From Microlunatus antarcticus (GTDB taxonomy: Bacteria; Actinomycetota; Actinomycetes; Propionibacteriales; Propionibacteriaceae), in contig NZ_JACHZG010000001.1 in the NCBI RefSeq assembly GCF_014193425.1, positions 3,348,001-3,412,000 on the forward strand: a DNA stretch of 64,000 nucleotides, read 5' to 3'. Below are positions 52,787 through 60,635 of this stretch, in pieces. Under the pieces are notes generated by a model. That model had not been told where the DNA came from and did no database searches. It was given only the letters and a program-made list of their open reading frames with translations. Numbering within the stretch: position 1 is the stretch's first letter; each line of letters begins with the position of its first letter. Both the position numbers and the translations under genes were made by a program.

Positions 52787-54088
52787 TCAGGCGGCGTCGG
52801 CCGCGAGGTCGCGGCGCGTCGGGGTCCTGCGGACGAGGGCGCGGGTGAAGCGCTGCGGGGCGAAGGGCACGAGCACGTCGGGGGTCTCGCCGTGCAGCAC
52901 CATCCGGCTGAGGGCGAGCGCGGAGCCCGGGCCGAGGGTGATGCCCTGCATGCCGTGGCCGCTGGAGACGTACGTGTTGGACAGGCTCCCGAGGCGGCCG
53001 ACGACGGGGATCCCGTCGGGTGTCATCGGGCGGATGCCGGCCTTCGGCGTGACAGGCCCGGCCGGCGGGGTCCAGTCGCGGAAGTACGCGCTCGGCGCCC
53101 GCAGGATCGCGCCGACGCGCACCTGGTTGAGCTCCTCGTCGAGCCCGGCGAACTCCATCGTCCCCGCGAGGCGCAGGTTGCGGGCGAGGGGCGTCACCGC
53201 GACCTTGGCGTCGGAGAGGTTGACCGAGCTGCGCAGGTCGTACGGCTCCACGTCGATGCTGTAGCCCTTGCCCGGCCGGACCGGGAGCGGCACCCCGAGG
53301 AGCCGCGAGATCGGGCCGGTCCAGGCGCCGGCGGCGAGGACGTACGCGTCGCCGCCGACCTGCTGCCCACCGGCGGTGATGCTCCGGATCCCGTCGCCGC
53401 CGGAGGCCCAGCCGTGCTCCGCGCCGTCGATCGGTGCGTTCTCGAGGATCGTCACGCCGAGCTCGAGCAGCCGGCGGTGCAGCGCACCCATCAGGGCCGG
53501 CGGGTCGAGGTGCTCCTCGCGCGGGAAGTAGATGCCGCCGATCACCCGGTCGGAGAGCTTGGGCTCCTGGACCCGGACGTCGTCGCCGACCAGGACCTGC
53601 GGGTCCCGGTCGAAGCGGCGGGCCAGCTCGAGGAGCCCACGGTGGTGCTCGAGGTTGTGCGGGTCGGTGAAGGCCATCAGGAGGCCGTCGTGACGCAGCT
53701 CGAAGTCCAGCCCGTCGCTGCGGTAGCGGTCGTACGCCTCGCCCGAGCTCGCCGCGAGGCGCAGGTGGGCCTCGAAGCCGGCCTGCTGCGCGGGCGCGTT
53801 GCAGCTGCGCCACATGCCGAGCATGAACTTGACGAACTGCGGGTCGAGCGACGGTCGGATGTAGAGCGGGCTGTCGCGACGCAGCATCCAGCGCAGGGAG
53901 GTGCTGATCATCCCGGGCCCCGGGACGGGGGCCGACTCCGCCGGGCAGACCCAGCCGGCGTTGACCTCGGCCGCACCCTGACCCGTACGCCGGGCGTCGA
54001 CGAGCGTGACGCGCGCGCCGTCCGTGGCCAGCTGGTAGGCGGTCATGAGCCCGATGGCCCCACCGCCGATGACGACGACGTGGGTCAC
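52787..54088 (-). CDS. FAD-dependent D-amino-acid dehydrogenase (candidate D-hydroxyproline dehydrogenase)
   Basis: A 433-residue DadA/DAO-type flavoenzyme. VVVIGGGAIGLMTAYQL is the ADP-binding fold, VNAGWVCPAES follows it as in DadA-like proteins, and the C-terminal SSGHGMQGITLGPGSA closes the FAD site. It would oxidise cis-4-hydroxy-D-proline to the pyrroline. Start GTG 54088 overlaps the stop of the small SDR (GTGA), and the DapA gene follows 25 bases later. Confidence 0.9.
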   Translation of the reverse strand: MTHVVVIGGGAIGLMTAYQLATDGARVTLVDARRTGQGAAEVNAGWVCPAESAPVPGPGMISTSLRWMLRRDSPLYIRPSLDPQFVKFMLGMWRSCNAPAQQAGFEAHLRLAASSGEAYDRYRSDGLDFELRHDGLLMAFTDPHNLEHHRGLLELARRFDRDPQVLVGDDVRVQEPKLSDRVIGGIYFPREEHLDPPALMGALHRRLLELGVTILENAPIDGAEHGWASGGDGIRSITAGGQQVGGDAYVLAAGAWTGPISRLLGVPLPVRPGKGYSIDVEPYDLRSSVNLSDAKVAVTPLARNLRLAGTMEFAGLDEELNQVRVGAILRAPSAYFRDWTPPAGPVTPKAGIRPMTPDGIPVVGRLGSLSNTYVSSGHGMQGITLGPGSALALSRMVLHGETPDVLVPFAPQRFTRALVRRTPTRRDLAADAA

Positions 54089-54678
54089 AGCGCGAAGACC
54101 TGTCCGGTCTGGACCCCGTGGACGGACTTCACGAACGCCCGGCCGACCTCGGCGGCCGGCACGGGGACGAAGCCGGGGAAGGACGAGTGGTAGCCGGTGG
54201 CCTCGGTCAGCACCGTGGGGCTGACCGCGTTGATGCGCAGACCACGAGGCAGCTCGGCCGCGGCGGAGATGACGAACGACTCGAGCGCACCGTTCGCCAT
54301 GGCGGCGGCCGCGCCGGTGCGGATCGGCTCCCGGGCGAGGATGCCGGTCGTCAGGGTGATCGAGCCGCCGTCGGGGAGGTGAGGGGTCCCGATCCGGACG
54401 ACGTCGAGCTGGGCGGCGACCTTGCCGAGGTAGGCGGACCGGTAGTCGTCCGCGGTCAGGTCGGCGAGGGGCTTGAAGGGCACGGAGCCGACCGCGGACA
54501 CGACGGCGTCCACGCTGCCGATCCGCTCGAAGAGGGCCTGGATCGACTCGGGCTCGGTCAGGTCGACCGCCAGCTCCGAGCTCTTCGAGGCGCGGAGCAC
54601 CTCGTCGCCGAACGCCTCGAGGGCGTCGGCCGCGGCTCCCCCGACCAGGCCGGTGGCGCCGATGACCAGGATCTTCAT
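54085..54678 (-). CDS. Short SDR-like NAD(P)-binding protein
   Basis: A 197-residue Rossmann protein with glycine motif IGATGLVGG at about residues 5-13, an NTS-type segment TLTTGILA and no obvious Tyr-x3-Lys triad in standard position; the place is taken by AMANGALES. This short-SDR form is frequently annotated as short chain dehydrogenase but may be catalytically atypical. Both ends overlap neighbouring genes by ATGA/GTGA, so it is an integral member of the GntR-led operon. Confidence 0.82.
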   Translation of the reverse strand: MKILVIGATGLVGGAAADALEAFGDEVLRASKSSELAVDLTEPESIQALFERIGSVDAVVSAVGSVPFKPLADLTADDYRSAYLGKVAAQLDVVRIGTPHLPDGGSITLTTGILAREPIRTGAAAAMANGALESFVISAAAELPRGLRINAVSPTVLTEATGYHSSFPGFVPVPAAEVGRAFVKSVHGVQTGQVFAL

Positions 54679-55418
54679 GCGGGTGTCCTCACGTTCTTCT
54701 CGTGCTGGTCCGTCGGGTCGCGCAGCGCGATCAGCTCGTCGACGCTGGCGATGGTGTGCTCGCGGAACGTCGTCTCGACCCGTACCTCGAGACCGCTCCC
54801 CAACGCGTCCATGAGGTCGCGGTGCAGGCGATGGGAACGTTCCGGGTCGTGACGGACGGCCTGGTCCTGCGCCAGCGCGATGGTCATGTGGGCCTGGATG
54901 ACCGGCCAGAGCTGGTCGAGCACCACGTTGTCGGCCGCGCTCCAGATCGCCCGGTGAAACGCCAGGTGACCCTCGTGCCGGACGACCGGGTCGTCGTCGA
55001 ACGCGCTGCTCTCGAAGGCGGCCCAAGCCAGCCGGACGGCGCCCAGCCGCCGACCGGTCGTGTCGTCGAGGACGGCGCGCGCGGCGAGCAGGTCGAGCGC
55101 CACCCGCGTGCGGGCCAGGTCGCGGAGCGCGGCCGCGTCGAGGTCGGCCACCCGCAACCCGCGGTAGGGCTCCGCGACGACGAGCCCCTCCTGCGCGAGC
55201 TGGCCCAGTGCCTCCCGCACGGTGGCCCGGCTGACCTGGAGGTCGGCGGCCAGGGACAGCTCGGTGAGCTTGTCCCCCGGCCGCAGCGCTCCGACGACGA
55301 TGCCGCGGCGGATCTGCGCCAGAACGGCTTCGCGGCGCGAGATCGAGGCCACCGGGGCGAGCGCGGGACGCAGCGCGTCCTCCTCGTCCCTCAGCTCTTC
55401 GTTCACCGGCTGCGCCAT
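54675..55418 (-). CDS. GntR family regulator, FCD class, of the hydroxyproline operon
   Basis: A 247-residue regulator. The winged helix has IRRGIVVGALRPGDKLTELSLA and VSRATVREALGQLAQEGLV (quoted in part); the FCD domain follows with the acidic and histidine ligand residues (FHRAIW, HRLHRDLMDAL). It is the first gene of an eight-gene minus-strand operon with successive 4-base overlaps. A perfect palindrome 20 bases upstream of the start suggests autoregulation, with a pathway imino acid as inducer. Confidence 0.93.
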   Translation of the reverse strand: MAQPVNEELRDEEDALRPALAPVASISRREAVLAQIRRGIVVGALRPGDKLTELSLAADLQVSRATVREALGQLAQEGLVVAEPYRGLRVADLDAAALRDLARTRVALDLLAARAVLDDTTGRRLGAVRLAWAAFESSAFDDDPVVRHEGHLAFHRAIWSAADNVVLDQLWPVIQAHMTIALAQDQAVRHDPERSHRLHRDLMDALGSGLEVRVETTFREHTIASVDELIALRDPTDQHEKNVRTPA

Positions 55419-55437
55419 GAATCAGACGCTAGCAGCC

Positions 55438-55452
55438 GATTGTCTGACAATC
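55438..55452. promoter_or_regulatory. GntR operator GATTGTC-T-GACAATC
   Basis: A perfect 15-base palindrome in the 123-base divergent gap, 20 bases before the GntR start. Its core TTGTCTGACAA has the spacing of operators used by FCD-class GntR regulators. A second perfect repeat, CTTGGC-N6-GCCAAG, follows at 55459-55476. Confidence 0.78.
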
Positions 55453-55541
55453 AACGTTCTTGGCTCGACCGCCAAGTTTGCGCCGCCATGACACCCTCGG
55501 AACCACTGCTTGTCGCCTGCCCTCTTCCCCCAGGAGCACCC

Positions 55542-55955
55542 ATGTCCACCACCGCCGACGCACCCGCACGCGCGGGCGCACCCGCCGCCTCCGGCCTCGT
55601 CCGTGCGTTCCAGGTCTTCGCCGCCCTGTCCGTCGTGAACGTGCTCGTGCAGTTCATCAGCGCGGGGCAGCTGTTCCCGAACGGTGGACCCGAGGAGGTG
55701 CACGCCGCCGGCGCGATCGTGCTCCACGTCCTCAGTGGCCTGGCGGCGATCGCCGCCGTCCTCCTCTGGCGGCAGGGACGCGTGTCCATCGCCACGGCAG
55801 CACTCGCGGCGATCGTGTTCGCGTACACGTTCCTGCAGGCCTACTGGGGCGGCTACTCCAGCCTGTGGATCCACGTCCCCGGCGCCATGCTGCTCACCGT
55901 CGGCGTCGTCTGGGTCCTGTTCGCCAGCCTGCGGCGGGCTGCTCCCCGGGCCTGA
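55542..55955 (+). CDS. Small four-helix membrane protein of unknown function
   Basis: A 137-residue protein with about four hydrophobic helices (FAALSVVNVLVQFIS, AGAIVLHVLSGLAAIAAVLL, AALAAIVFAYTFL, MLLTVGVVWVLF) and small conserved loops with GGPEEVHA and YWGGYSSLWIH. It resembles DUF6220-like proteins. ATG 55542 has CAGGAG 7 bases upstream. It is divergent from the GntR operon and shares its control region, but no function follows from that. Confidence 0.8.
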   Translation: MSTTADAPARAGAPAASGLVRAFQVFAALSVVNVLVQFISAGQLFPNGGPEEVHAAGAIVLHVLSGLAAIAAVLLWRQGRVSIATAALAAIVFAYTFLQAYWGGYSSLWIHVPGAMLLTVGVVWVLFASLRRAAPRA

Positions 55956-55974
55956 TCCTCGAAGGAGCAGTCGC

Positions 55975-56355
55975 GTGAACCCGCGGGACGAGCTGGTGCC
56001 GGTCGAGCTGACGGAGGACGGGCTGGATCTCCTGCGTGCGGGACTGCACGTGTGGGGAGGTCCTGTCACCTGCACCCAGGAAATGGCTGTGGCGATGGGC
56101 TTCGACGGGCTGGACGACTTCCGGGCCGAGAGGAAGCGCATCTACGGGAGCCTGTGGCCAAGCGCATCACTCTCGCGGATCGACTGGACGCGAGCGTTGC
56201 TCTGCACGGAGATCGCCTTCACGAGCTACGTCGCCGGGGCTGCCTGGGACTGGCGCATCGTCACGGGATTTGACGATCCAGAAGCACTTCGCATCCTGCG
56301 AGACCTGCAGCAGAGGTTCAGCCGAGCCCGCGCACTCGTCGCGATCAACACCTAG
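55975..56355 (+). CDS. Hypothetical protein
   Basis: A 126-residue soluble protein with no family I recognise. It is mixed alpha, with a Trp-rich middle (SLWPSAS, RIDWTRALLCTEIAF, GAAWDWRIVTGF). GTG 55975 has GGAG 8 bases upstream (AAGGAGCAGTCGC), and codon use looks less biased toward G/C at third positions than in neighbours, which could indicate recent acquisition. It follows the membrane protein gene by 19 bases. Confidence 0.6.
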   Translation: MNPRDELVPVELTEDGLDLLRAGLHVWGGPVTCTQEMAVAMGFDGLDDFRAERKRIYGSLWPSASLSRIDWTRALLCTEIAFTSYVAGAAWDWRIVTGFDDPEALRILRDLQQRFSRARALVAINT

Positions 56356-56432
56356 GCACATCTGGCTGAGCCCGTGTGGACACCTTCGAACGTGTGTTCG
56401 AAACTGTCAGCGGGCCTCCATAGGTTGAAGCC

Positions 56433-57803
56433 ATGGAAATCGAGGGCGGCGAGAGCGGTGCGGCGATGCCCGTCGACGACGCCCTCGACGACTTCGTCGG
56501 GGCGCTCGACCAGCTGATCGGGGTCGTCGAGGCCGGCGGGTTGGACGGCCTCGACAAGGCAGGGCTGGTCGGGTTCCTGCAACGGTTCGAGCAGACGCGG
56601 AACCGGATGTCGCTCATCGACCACCGCGCGGTCCGGGTGGCCGAGTCGGTCCGGCTGGCCGAGACGGTCGGGCAGCCGAACCTGCCCGCCACCCTCGCCT
56701 GGGTGCTGCGCCTGTCCCGCGGGGAGGCGGCCCGGCGGGTCCGTGCCGCCGAGGCCGTCGGCGAGCGGGTCGCCATGACCGGCGAGGAGCTCGGGCCGTT
56801 GCGGCCGGCGCTGGCGGCGGCGCAGCGGGCCGGGGACGTCAGCCCCGAGCAGGTCGATGTGTGCGTCCGTGCGCTGGAGGGTGTGGACCGGCGCGGGTTC
56901 GACCCGGCCGATCTCGATCTCGGCGACCGGCTCCTCGCCGAGTACGCCGTGACGTTCGGGCCGAAAGAGCTGCGGGTGATCGCTCAGCAGGTCGTCGACC
57001 GGATCGACCCCGACGGCACCGTCCCGGCCGAACAGCTCAACACCGAACGACGCCACCTCGCCTTCCGCAAGCTCACCGACGGCATGTACGCCGTCGAAGG
57101 CCGCCTCACCGGCGAGCTCGGCGCCAAGCTCCACGCCGTCCTCGGCCCGCTGGCCAAGCCACGGTTGGAGACGGTCGTCCTCGAGGACGGACGCACCGTC
57201 GAGGAACCCGACCCGCGCCACCACGGCCAGCGCTCCCACGACGCGTTGGGCGAGGTGTGCGACCGGCTCCTGCGCTCCGGCACCTTGCCCGACTCCGGCG
57301 GCACCCCCGCCACCGTCATCGTCACCATCCCCGAGGACGACCTCCAGGCCCGCGCCCGCTGGGGTGTGACCAGCGACGGCACCATGCTGTCGACCGAGAC
57401 GATCGTCCGCCTTGCCGACCAGGCCGACGTCTACCCGGCCGTCCTCACCAAGACCGGCGTCGTCCTCCAGCTCGGCCGCACCCGCCGTCTCGCGACCAAC
57501 GGCCAGACCGTCGCCCTGATCGCCCGCGACGGCGGCTGCTCGTTCCCCGGCTGCGACCGGCCGCCTGAGTGGTGCGAACGCCACCACGTCACCGAGTGGA
57601 GCCAGGGTGGCCGGACCGACCTGCACAACCTGACCTTGTTGTGCGCCTGGCACCACCACAACTTCGCCGCCCGCGGGTGGACCTGCCACATGATCGACGA
57701 CCTCCCTGCCTGGATCCCACCGAAGTGGGTCGACCGGGACCAGCGGCCGGTCCTCAACGCCCGCATCCTCGCCCGACAACGCGGACTCGGACTCAGGTGC
57801 TGA
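56433..57803 (+). CDS. DUF222 / 13E12-repeat family HNH endonuclease domain protein
   Basis: A 456-residue protein. The N-terminal about 300 residues are the helical DUF222 domain, and the C-terminus is an HNH nuclease: GGCSFPGCDRPPEWCERHHVTEWSQGG then LLCAWHHHNF (quoted segments under 20: CDRPPEWCERHHVTEW, LTLLCAWHHHNF), with two CxxC-like zinc pairs. These proteins are multicopy in actinobacteria and behave like low-grade mobile genes. Start ATG 56433. Confidence 0.92.
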   Translation: MEIEGGESGAAMPVDDALDDFVGALDQLIGVVEAGGLDGLDKAGLVGFLQRFEQTRNRMSLIDHRAVRVAESVRLAETVGQPNLPATLAWVLRLSRGEAARRVRAAEAVGERVAMTGEELGPLRPALAAAQRAGDVSPEQVDVCVRALEGVDRRGFDPADLDLGDRLLAEYAVTFGPKELRVIAQQVVDRIDPDGTVPAEQLNTERRHLAFRKLTDGMYAVEGRLTGELGAKLHAVLGPLAKPRLETVVLEDGRTVEEPDPRHHGQRSHDALGEVCDRLLRSGTLPDSGGTPATVIVTIPEDDLQARARWGVTSDGTMLSTETIVRLADQADVYPAVLTKTGVVLQLGRTRRLATNGQTVALIARDGGCSFPGCDRPPEWCERHHVTEWSQGGRTDLHNLTLLCAWHHHNFAARGWTCHMIDDLPAWIPPKWVDRDQRPVLNARILARQRGLGLRC

Positions 57804-57851
57804 TCGCAACCGGCAGCGAAACCCGCACCGACGGACCCCAGGCGTTCTACC

Positions 57852-58406
57852 GTGACGCGCGTGAGCGCGACGGACGACCTGATCGCAGCGGTACAGGCAC
57901 GCGCGGCGGGCTCGCCGTACGCGGTGGAGGCGACCGCCGAGGGGTTCGACGTACGCCTCGCGGTCGAGGACCCGCAGTGGTTCGGTCGGTTGCGGGAGTG
58001 GCGGCTCAGCCAGACGTCGATCCAGCACGTCCAGGTGCTGAAGGCCGCCCGCAGGCTCAGGATCACCGACGAGGTCCGGACGCTGACCTGGGTCGCCGGG
58101 ACGGACGGCCGCGAACGCCCGACCCTGGGTGCCGCGCTCGCGGTCACGAAAGGGCGGGTGGTGGGACGGAGCTTCCACCGCACCTACTCCCTCGGCCGGG
58201 ACGGGGTGACGAAGGAGTCGGAGGTGACGTTCAACGCGGGGGCGGGTCGGGACCTCGTGCTCGACGCCGCGAAGGCCCTCGGCTGGAGGCTCCAGCTGAG
58301 CCTGAACGAACGCATCGGCCTCTACGTCGGGGTCACCACGATCGTGCTGCTCGTCCTCGCGGGGCTGGCGATCGGCATCGTCGCCCTCGCCGGCGGCTTC
58401 TCCTGA
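57852..58406 (+). CDS. Hypothetical membrane-anchored protein
   Basis: A 184-residue protein: a soluble mixed alpha/beta domain of about 150 residues, with VEATAEGFDVRLAVEDPQWF and a W-containing strand pattern, then one C-terminal transmembrane helix IGLYVGVTTIVLLVLAGLAI. This tail-anchored arrangement is common in actinobacterial unknowns. Two GTG starts (57852, 57861) are possible. It is convergent with the LysR gene. Confidence 0.75.
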   Translation: MTRVSATDDLIAAVQARAAGSPYAVEATAEGFDVRLAVEDPQWFGRLREWRLSQTSIQHVQVLKAARRLRITDEVRTLTWVAGTDGRERPTLGAALAVTKGRVVGRSFHRTYSLGRDGVTKESEVTFNAGAGRDLVLDAAKALGWRLQLSLNERIGLYVGVTTIVLLVLAGLAIGIVALAGGFS

Positions 58407-58451
58407 CCCGACCCCTCCGACCGCGCCACCGCGTGGGACGTGGCCGCTGCC

Positions 58452-59345
58452 TCAGAAGGTGAACGCCTCGACCAGCGCCGACCTGACCGCACGCACGCCC
58501 GTCCGGTCGAGCGCCGCCGTCCGCGTCAGCGCGACGACGTCGCGGGTGGAGGGTCCGGGCAGCGCGACGGTGGGGGCGGTGGTCGCCCGCATCGCCAACA
58601 TCAGCGGCGTCACAAGGGTGATGCCGAGCCCCGCCTCCGCCAGCGCGATCGAGACCGCGGTGTCGGTGACCAGGTGCCGCTCGCGCGGGGCGATGCCGGC
58701 CCGGGCGCACGCCGTACGGACGGCTCGCCCGAAGGTCGACGACGGCGGCGGGAGGATCCAGTCCGTCTCGTCGGCGAAGGCGCGGACCTCCTCGGCGGAC
58801 CCGGCGTCCAGCTTGGCCCCGGGCGGCAGCACGAGCAGAAACCCCTCCCGGTGCAGTCGCGCCACGTCCAGCCCGCGCCGCGGCGGCAGCGGCGCGTCGG
58901 AGTAGTCCAGCCCCAGCGCGAGGTCGATCTCGTCGCGGAGCACCGCGTCGGGCATGGCCTCGACGTCGACCTCGACCGCCTGCAGCGCGACGGCCGGGTC
59001 ACCGGTCAGCCGGGCGCGCGTGGCCGGCAGGCCCACCACCGCAGCGGAGCCGAAGACCCCCAAGCGAACCGCCGAAGCCGCCGAGGGTCCCCGGAGGACG
59101 CTTGCGGCCCGCGCCTCCGCCTCGAGCACGAGCCGCGCCTGCTCGACGAGGACGACCCCGTCGTCCGAGAGCGCCAGGCGGGCTCCGTCACGGAGGAACA
59201 GCGGACGCCCGACCGCGCGGGCCAGGGCGGCCATCTGCTGCGACACCGCGCCGGTCGTGTAGCCGAGGGTGACCGCGGCGCCGCTCATCGTGCCGTGCTC
59301 GGCCACGGCCACCAGCGTGCGGAGCTGGTCCAGCGTCCATCTCAC
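58452..59345 (-). CDS. LysR family transcriptional regulator
   Basis: A 297-residue regulator. The N-terminal winged helix reads LDQLRTLVAVAEHGTMSGAA and TGAVSQQMAALARAVGRPLF (in part), then a helical linker and a two-lobe effector domain. GTG 59345 begins the protein; the overlapping ATG is in another frame. It is divergent from the FAD oxidase gene with 86 bases between, so control of the lysine/pipecolate operon is likely. Two direct repeats, CT(C/T)AACGAC at 59366 and 59398, lie in the gap. Confidence 0.92.
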   Translation of the reverse strand: MRWTLDQLRTLVAVAEHGTMSGAAVTLGYTTGAVSQQMAALARAVGRPLFLRDGARLALSDDGVVLVEQARLVLEAEARAASVLRGPSAASAVRLGVFGSAAVVGLPATRARLTGDPAVALQAVEVDVEAMPDAVLRDEIDLALGLDYSDAPLPPRRGLDVARLHREGFLLVLPPGAKLDAGSAEEVRAFADETDWILPPPSSTFGRAVRTACARAGIAPRERHLVTDTAVSIALAEAGLGITLVTPLMLAMRATTAPTVALPGPSTRDVVALTRTAALDRTGVRAVRSALVEAFTF

Positions 59346-59365
59346 GCCCCCAGCATGCAGCAGAC

Positions 59366-59406
59366 CTCAACGACCCGTGGAGAAGGTGTCGATGGATCTT
59401 AACGAC
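59366..59406. promoter_or_regulatory. Direct repeats in the LysR / oxidase gap
   Basis: CTCAACGAC (59366-59374) and CTTAACGAC (59398-59406) lie 32 bases apart, about three helical turns, between divergent starts. They may be LysR contact sites, though no T-N11-A palindrome is convincing. Confidence 0.35.
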
Positions 59407-59431
59407 GTGGTCGCGAGAGACTGACCAAGAC

Positions 59432-60619
59432 ATGAGCGCCTCCTCCACCTCCCGCGCCCCGCTGCCCGAGCGCGCCGAGGTCGTCGTCGTCGGCGGCGGC
59501 GTGATGGGCACGAGCATCGCGTTCCACCTCGCCGAGGCGGGGGTGCGCGACGTCGTCCTCGTCGAGCGCGACACGCTCGGCAGCGGCTCCTCGGCCAAGC
59601 CGCTCGGCGGCGTCCGCGCGACGTTCTCCGACCCGGGCAACGTGCTGCTCGGGCAGCGCAGCCTGGAGACGTTCGAGCGCTTCGCGGAACGGTTCTCCAC
59701 CGACATCGGCCTGCGGCAGGTCGGTTACCTCTTCCTCTGCCGCAGCGACGCCGAGGTGGCCTCGGTCGAGGCCAGCACCGCGCTCCAGCAGAGCCTGGGC
59801 GCCAGCGGACGGATGATCACGCCGTCGGAGGCCTACACGCTGAATCCGCTGGTCGACCCGTCGGTGCTCGTCGGCGCCTCGTTCTCCCCGCGCGACGGCT
59901 ACGCCGATCCCGGCCGGGTCGTCGGCGCGTACGCGCGAGCGTTCGAGGCCCTGGGCGGTCGGCTCCACCAGGGCACGACCGTCACCGGGGTCGAGACGAG
60001 CGAGGGCGCGGTCCGCGCCGTGGAGACCGACCGCGGAACCATCCGGACGGACGCGGTCGTCTGCGCGACCGGCGCCTGGTCGGCCCGCCTCGGCGAGCTG
60101 GCCGGGGTGCCGCTGCCGGTGGTCCCCGTGCGCCGCCAGATCGGCTTCACGCCGCACCCGACGCCCGCCTTCCCGACGGTCCCGTTCACGCTCGACCTGT
60201 CGACCACGCTCTACTTCCACAACTACGCCGGCGGGATGCTGCTGGGGATCTCCAACGCGGACGAGCCCGAGGGCTTCGGGCGCGACTTCGACGACGCCTG
60301 GGTCCCGGCCTTCGAGGAGGCCGCGCAGGTCGTCGCCCCGAGTCTCGTCGGACGCCCGCTGGAGAGCGGCTGGGCGGGGCTCTACGAGAACACGCCGGAC
60401 CACAACGCGATCATTGGCGCTTCTCGGCAGCTGGACGGGTTTTTCTACGCCACAGGCTTCTCCGGACACGGATTCTTGCAGGCGCCCGCGGTTGGAGAAG
60501 TCGTGCGCGACCTCTACCGTGGGGTCGAGCCGTTCCTCGACGTGACGCCGTTCGACGTGTCCCGCTTCGACCCGGATCCCGTCGGGCACAGCCTGCTCGC
60601 CGAGGTCCACATCATCTAG
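59432..60619 (+). CDS. FAD-dependent oxidoreductase (DAO family), candidate L-pipecolate oxidase
   Basis: A 395-residue DAO-family flavoprotein. VVVVGGGVMGTSIAFHL is the FAD fold, then GSGSSAKPLGGVRATF, and FYATGFSGHGFLQAPAVGE at the C-terminal FAD face (in part: GFSGHGFLQAPA). Its family includes sarcosine, dimethylglycine and pipecolate oxidases. Followed by DUF1338 and ALDH7-family genes, it most simply oxidises L-pipecolate to piperideine-6-carboxylate. ATG 59432. Sixteen bases separate it from the DUF1338 gene. Confidence 0.88.
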   Translation: MSASSTSRAPLPERAEVVVVGGGVMGTSIAFHLAEAGVRDVVLVERDTLGSGSSAKPLGGVRATFSDPGNVLLGQRSLETFERFAERFSTDIGLRQVGYLFLCRSDAEVASVEASTALQQSLGASGRMITPSEAYTLNPLVDPSVLVGASFSPRDGYADPGRVVGAYARAFEALGGRLHQGTTVTGVETSEGAVRAVETDRGTIRTDAVVCATGAWSARLGELAGVPLPVVPVRRQIGFTPHPTPAFPTVPFTLDLSTTLYFHNYAGGMLLGISNADEPEGFGRDFDDAWVPAFEEAAQVVAPSLVGRPLESGWAGLYENTPDHNAIIGASRQLDGFFYATGFSGHGFLQAPAVGEVVRDLYRGVEPFLDVTPFDVSRFDPDPVGHSLLAEVHII

Positions 60620-60635
60620 AGGGAGTGAGTCACCA

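Noticed and set aside
53434-53670. Gly/Arg-rich plus-strand open frames in the dehydrogenase gene
   Set aside because: Shadow frames without start context or domains.
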